DNA of 54,795 bases, taken from assembly GCA_016290175.1 (NCBI GenBank), contig JAEETD010000014.1, positions 1 through 54,795 on the forward strand, written 5' to 3'. The first letter of the stretch is position 1; every line of letters begins with the position of its first letter. A model generated the notes under the pieces. It made no database searches, was not told where the DNA came from, and was given only the letters and a program-made list of their open reading frames with translations. The DNA is from Prevotella sp. (GTDB taxonomy: Bacteria > Bacteroidota > Bacteroidia > Bacteroidales > Bacteroidaceae). Of the stretch, positions 51,578-54,795 are shown piece after piece. The position numbers were made by a program, and so were the translations under genes.

Positions 51578-53572
51578 ATGGAAGAAAAGGAAATGCTACA
51601 GGGGCTGCCTGAGAATGCGTTCAGGGAGCTGAAAGAGGGAGAAAGCTACGAGCCGATGATGTCGGCAGGGAAGCAGTACCCGGAAGTGAACGGATGGTCG
51701 GTAACATGGGGTGTGCTCATGGCGATGCTCTTCTCGGCAGCAGCGGCCTATCTGGGACTGAAGGTGGGTCAGGTGTTCGAGGCGGCCATCCCCATAGCCA
51801 TCATTGCCGTGGGCGTGTCGACAGCAGCCAAGCGCAGCAAGGCACTGGGCGAGAACGTCATCATACAGTCGATCGGTGCCTGTTCGGGAGCCGTGGTAGC
51901 CGGTGCCATCTTCACGCTGCCCGCCATCTACATCCTTCAGGCGAAGTACCCCGACATGCAGGCCGACTTCCTGAAGATCTTCATGGCCTCGGCGCTGGGC
52001 GGTATCCTGGGAATCCTGTTCCTCATACCCTTCCGCAAATACTTTGTCTCGGAGATGCACGGCAAGTACCCCTTCCCCGAGGCTACCGCGACGACACAGG
52101 TGCTGGTGAGCGGTGCCAAGGGCGGCGACCAGGCCAAGCCGTTGCTGCTGGCAGGTATCGTGGGCGGTCTCTATGACTTCATCGTGGCCACCTTCGGATG
52201 GTGGAACGAGAACTTCACCAGTCGTGTGATCGGCTGGGGCGAGGTGCTGGCCGACAAGGCAAAGCTCGTGTTCAAGATCAACACCAGTGCGGCCGTGCTG
52301 GGACTGGGCTATATCATCGGACTGAAGTACGCCCTCTATATCACACTGGGTTCGCTCTGCGTGTGGTGGCTCATCGTGCCGGGAATGGCACTCATCTTCG
52401 GCGACCAGGTGCTGAGCATCGGTGGTGCCGAGGTGACGACAGCCGTAAGTGAGATGTCGCCCGAAGCCATCTTCAAGACCTACGCCCGCTCTATCGGTAT
52501 CGGAGGCATTGCGATGGCCGGCATCATCGGCATCATCCGGTCGTGGGGCATCATCAAGAATGCCGTAGGGCTGGCTGCCAAGGAGCTGAAAGGTGACAAG
52601 AGTACGGTGGCCGAGACGCTTCGCACACAGCGCGACCTGTCGTTCCGTTTCATCGCCATTGCCTCGATCACGGCCCTGCTCGTTACTTTCGTGTTCTTCT
52701 GGCTGGGTGTGATGCAGAACCTGCTCTTCGCGCTGGTGGCCATCCTGCTGGTGACCGTCATCGCCTTCCTCTTCACCACCGTGGCGGCCAATGCCATTGC
52801 CATCGTGGGCTCTAACCCTGTGAGCGGTATGACGCTGATGACGCTGATCCTGGCCTCGGTGGTGATGGCTGCCGTAGGACTGAACGGCAGCAATGGCATG
52901 CTGGCGGCATTGATCATGGGCGGCGTGGTATGTACGGCACTCTCGATGGCGGGCTGCTTTATCACCGACCTGAAGATTGGCTACTGGCTGGGCACGACGC
53001 CTAAGAAACAGCAGCAGTGGAAATTCCTGGGCACATTGGTAAGCGCTGCCACCGTGGGCGGTGTGATGATGCTGCTGAACCAGACTTATGGCTTCGACCC
53101 GAATCAGGAGGGACACCTCGTGGCACCTCAGGCTAACGCGATGGCAGCCGTCATCGAACCGATGATGAACGGTGCCGGCGCCCCTTGGTTGCTCTATGGC
53201 ATTGGCGCATTGCTGGCCATCATCCTTACATGGATGAAGATTCCTGCACTGGCTTTCGCCCTGGGTATGTTTATCCCCCTTGAGCTGAATGTGCCGCTGT
53301 TGGTAGGTGGTGCTGTCAACTGGTTTGTAACGACACGCAGCGAGGATAAGGCTGTGAATGAACGTCGTGGCGAGAAGGGTACGCTCATCGCTTCGGGCTT
53401 TATTGCCGGAGGCGCACTGATGGGCGTGGTGAGTGCCTTGCTCCGCTTCGGCGGTTTCAACCCCATCAACGAGTCGTGGCTGGCCAATCCTCTCTCGGAG
53501 GTCTGCTCGCTCATCGCCTACATCCTGCTCATCGCCTACTTCATCTGGGCAACGAAAAACAAGAAAGCATAA
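51578..53572 (+). CDS. OPT-family oligopeptide transporter
   Basis: 664 residues with about fourteen to sixteen membrane helices. Family motifs: WGVLMAMLFSAAAAYLGLKVGQ, ENVIIQSIGACSGAVVAGAIF, HGKYPFPEATATTQVLV and GSNPVSGMTLMTLI. Bacterial OPT proteins take up oligopeptides or metal-peptide conjugates with a cation gradient; the substrate is unknown. It is transcribed from its own promoter and followed 12 bp later by the pectate lyase gene, so the two may share a transcript. Confidence 0.9.
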   Translation: MEEKEMLQGLPENAFRELKEGESYEPMMSAGKQYPEVNGWSVTWGVLMAMLFSAAAAYLGLKVGQVFEAAIPIAIIAVGVSTAAKRSKALGENVIIQSIGACSGAVVAGAIFTLPAIYILQAKYPDMQADFLKIFMASALGGILGILFLIPFRKYFVSEMHGKYPFPEATATTQVLVSGAKGGDQAKPLLLAGIVGGLYDFIVATFGWWNENFTSRVIGWGEVLADKAKLVFKINTSAAVLGLGYIIGLKYALYITLGSLCVWWLIVPGMALIFGDQVLSIGGAEVTTAVSEMSPEAIFKTYARSIGIGGIAMAGIIGIIRSWGIIKNAVGLAAKELKGDKSTVAETLRTQRDLSFRFIAIASITALLVTFVFFWLGVMQNLLFALVAILLVTVIAFLFTTVAANAIAIVGSNPVSGMTLMTLILASVVMAAVGLNGSNGMLAALIMGGVVCTALSMAGCFITDLKIGYWLGTTPKKQQQWKFLGTLVSAATVGGVMMLLNQTYGFDPNQEGHLVAPQANAMAAVIEPMMNGAGAPWLLYGIGALLAIILTWMKIPALAFALGMFIPLELNVPLLVGGAVNWFVTTRSEDKAVNERRGEKGTLIASGFIAGGALMGVVSALLRFGGFNPINESWLANPLSEVCSLIAYILLIAYFIWATKNKKA

Positions 53573-53584
53573 CAAAAAGAATCC

Positions 53585-54795
53585 ATGAATTATAGAATAA
53601 AGATAACAACCATGCTGCTGGCTATCTGCGGCAGCATCTGTGCCCAACAGTTGGCATTCCCGGACGCTCAGGGCTGGGGACGATTTGCTGAAGGCGGACG
53701 CAAAGGAACGGTGTATCACGTGACCAACCTGAACGACTCAGGCAGCGGTTCATTGCGCGATGCGGTGAGCCAGTCCAACCGTATCGTGGTGTTCGACGTG
53801 AGCGGCGTGATACGCATCAACTCACGCATCGTATTCAAGAATAACCTCTACGTAGCCGGACAGACGGCTCCTGGTGAGGGTATCACTGTCTATGGCGACG
53901 GCGTGTCATTCTCCGGAGCCGACAATATCATCGTGCGCTATATGCGATTCCGCATGGGGGCTGTCGGCACGAAGGACAAGGACTGCGCGGGCGTAGCCAA
54001 TGGACAGAACATGATCTTCGACCATTGCTCGTTTGCTTGGGGACAGGACGAAAACTTCTCCATCAACTGGGACAACAAGGGCACGTCGCCCAAGAACATC
54101 ACCCTTCAGAACAGCATTGTAGGGCAAGGACTGATGACGCACTCCGCCGGTGGACTGATGCAGGCTGAGAACATCACGCTTTACAGGATTCTGATGGTGG
54201 ACAATTCCACCCGTAATTTCAAGGTGAAGGGCATCAACCAGTATGCCAACAATATCGTCTATAACTGGAAAAACGCTGCCTATAACATGGGCGGCGATTC
54301 GGAGGGGCAGTCGTATGCCAACATCGAGAGTAACCTCTTTATCAACGGGCCTGCCGTGGGTGGTGACTGTCTGACTGGCGGCAATGCCAATTTCCACTTC
54401 TACGGTAATGACAACCTGCAGGACAGCAACCGCGACGGTATCTATAACCCCTCAACATTTACAGGCGACGGTGGCGGAGACCGGCAGGCTGCGCCCTACG
54501 AATACCCTATTCTGGAGAAATGGGTAGCCAAGGACCTGATAGAAGAACTGTTGCCCGATGTGGGGGCCTCACTGCCCTACCGAGACCTGGCAGACTGTTA
54601 TATGATCGACGAGGTATTGTCATTTGGCAGGAAAGGGAACCTTATTACCAATGAGAACGAATTGCCCATCGGCGTGCCCACCTCATGGAACTGGTTCAAG
54701 GGCGAGAAGCCGGCCGACAGCGACGGCGATGGTATGCCCGACAGTTGGGAGAAGACCAACGGCACCGACCCTGCTAAGGATGATGCGATGAGGAT
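53585..54795 (+). CDS. Secreted pectate lyase-like protein (C-terminus outside window)
   Basis: Open frame from ATG 53585 to the window end, at least 403 residues. Signal peptide MNYRIKITTMLLAICGSICA. A right-handed beta-helix of PL1-like pectate lyases: GWGRFAEGGRKGTVYHVTNL, DSGSGSLRDAVSQSNRIVVFDVSGVI, GQTAPGEGITVYG, NIIVRYMRFRMG, CSFAWGQDEN. A calcium-binding-like segment DSDGDGMPDSWEKTNGTDP comes near the edge. Pectate lyases cut polygalacturonate by beta-elimination. With GH51 and CE15 it supports plant cell-wall use. Confidence 0.88.
   Translation, partial: MNYRIKITTMLLAICGSICAQQLAFPDAQGWGRFAEGGRKGTVYHVTNLNDSGSGSLRDAVSQSNRIVVFDVSGVIRINSRIVFKNNLYVAGQTAPGEGITVYGDGVSFSGADNIIVRYMRFRMGAVGTKDKDCAGVANGQNMIFDHCSFAWGQDENFSINWDNKGTSPKNITLQNSIVGQGLMTHSAGGLMQAENITLYRILMVDNSTRNFKVKGINQYANNIVYNWKNAAYNMGGDSEGQSYANIESNLFINGPAVGGDCLTGGNANFHFYGNDNLQDSNRDGIYNPSTFTGDGGGDRQAAPYEYPILEKWVAKDLIEELLPDVGASLPYRDLADCYMIDEVLSFGRKGNLITNENELPIGVPTSWNWFKGEKPADSDGDGMPDSWEKTNGTDPAKDDAMR

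Noticed and set aside
51596..53719. 707-residue open frame on the minus strand
   Set aside because: It lies antisense to the OPT transporter, has a His/Gln/Arg-rich composition without domain motifs, and extends into the pectate lyase gene; it is a shadow of codon bias.

Overview
The window reads as chromosomal DNA of a Bacteroidota bacterium, most likely Prevotella or a close relative. The evidence is the SusC-type outer-membrane protein, gldH, proteins with type IX secretion (T9SS) tails, BspA-like repeats, a LytTR-fused beta-propeller regulator, and promoters of the Bacteroidota form TTTG-(19-20 bp)-TAnnTTTG in front of many genes. No rRNA, CRISPR array, phage or integrase gene was seen. 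There is one tRNA (Lys, UUU).

Layout. (1) 1-5.0 kb: a SusC-like transporter cut by the window edge, a coiled-coil lipoprotein, rsmI divergent from tdk, tRNA-Lys and a stand-alone response regulator. (2) 5.2-11.0 kb: a secreted GH51 arabinofuranosidase, then metF-holB-ricT-gldH. (3) 11.0-17.4 kb, minus strand: the cell-shape operon purH(N-terminal domain)-mreB-mreC-mreD-mrdA-rodA; purH carries only the IMP cyclohydrolase half. (4) 17.5-27.4 kb, minus strand: an eight-gene L-fucose operon starting with a membrane-anchored PAS-like protein and followed by aldo/keto reductase, amidohydrolase/lactonase, fucI, fucP, a zinc dehydrogenase, a GH2 enzyme and a RhaM-type mutarotase. (5) 27.5-43.9 kb: a membrane beta-propeller/LytTR regulator divergent from five large or repetitive secreted proteins, several with T9SS tails, ending in a decayed copy of one such tail. 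(6) 43.9-48.0 kb: an HU-like gene and a VirE/VapE-type primase-helicase gene, the latter bracketed by inverted repeats of about 100 bp, then a PD-(D/E)XK (Rpn) nuclease gene. (7) 48.0-54.8 kb: a 400 bp palindrome-rich spacer, a FetB-like permease, a secreted protein of unknown function, a CE15-type glucuronoyl esterase, an OPT-family transporter and the start of a pectate lyase.

How the parts may work together. The SusC, GH51, GH2, CE15 and pectate lyase genes point to plant or host glycan use, and the fucose operon adds uptake, mutarotation, isomerisation and possible oxidation of a deoxy sugar. The LytTR regulator is well placed to control the divergent surface-protein operon. The most unusual part is the HU/VirE cassette with its flanking inverted repeats, repeated GGGCTACTTTG-type motifs and 22-bp tandem repeats; it resembles a replication or mobile module but matches no element I can name.

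Two genome-wide habits also stand out: spacers between co-oriented genes made of short reiterated units that contain stop codons, and an extended -33 promoter motif (TTTGGCGGTCTC-like) shared by five promoters. All calls come from reading the sequence; no database search or structure prediction was run.
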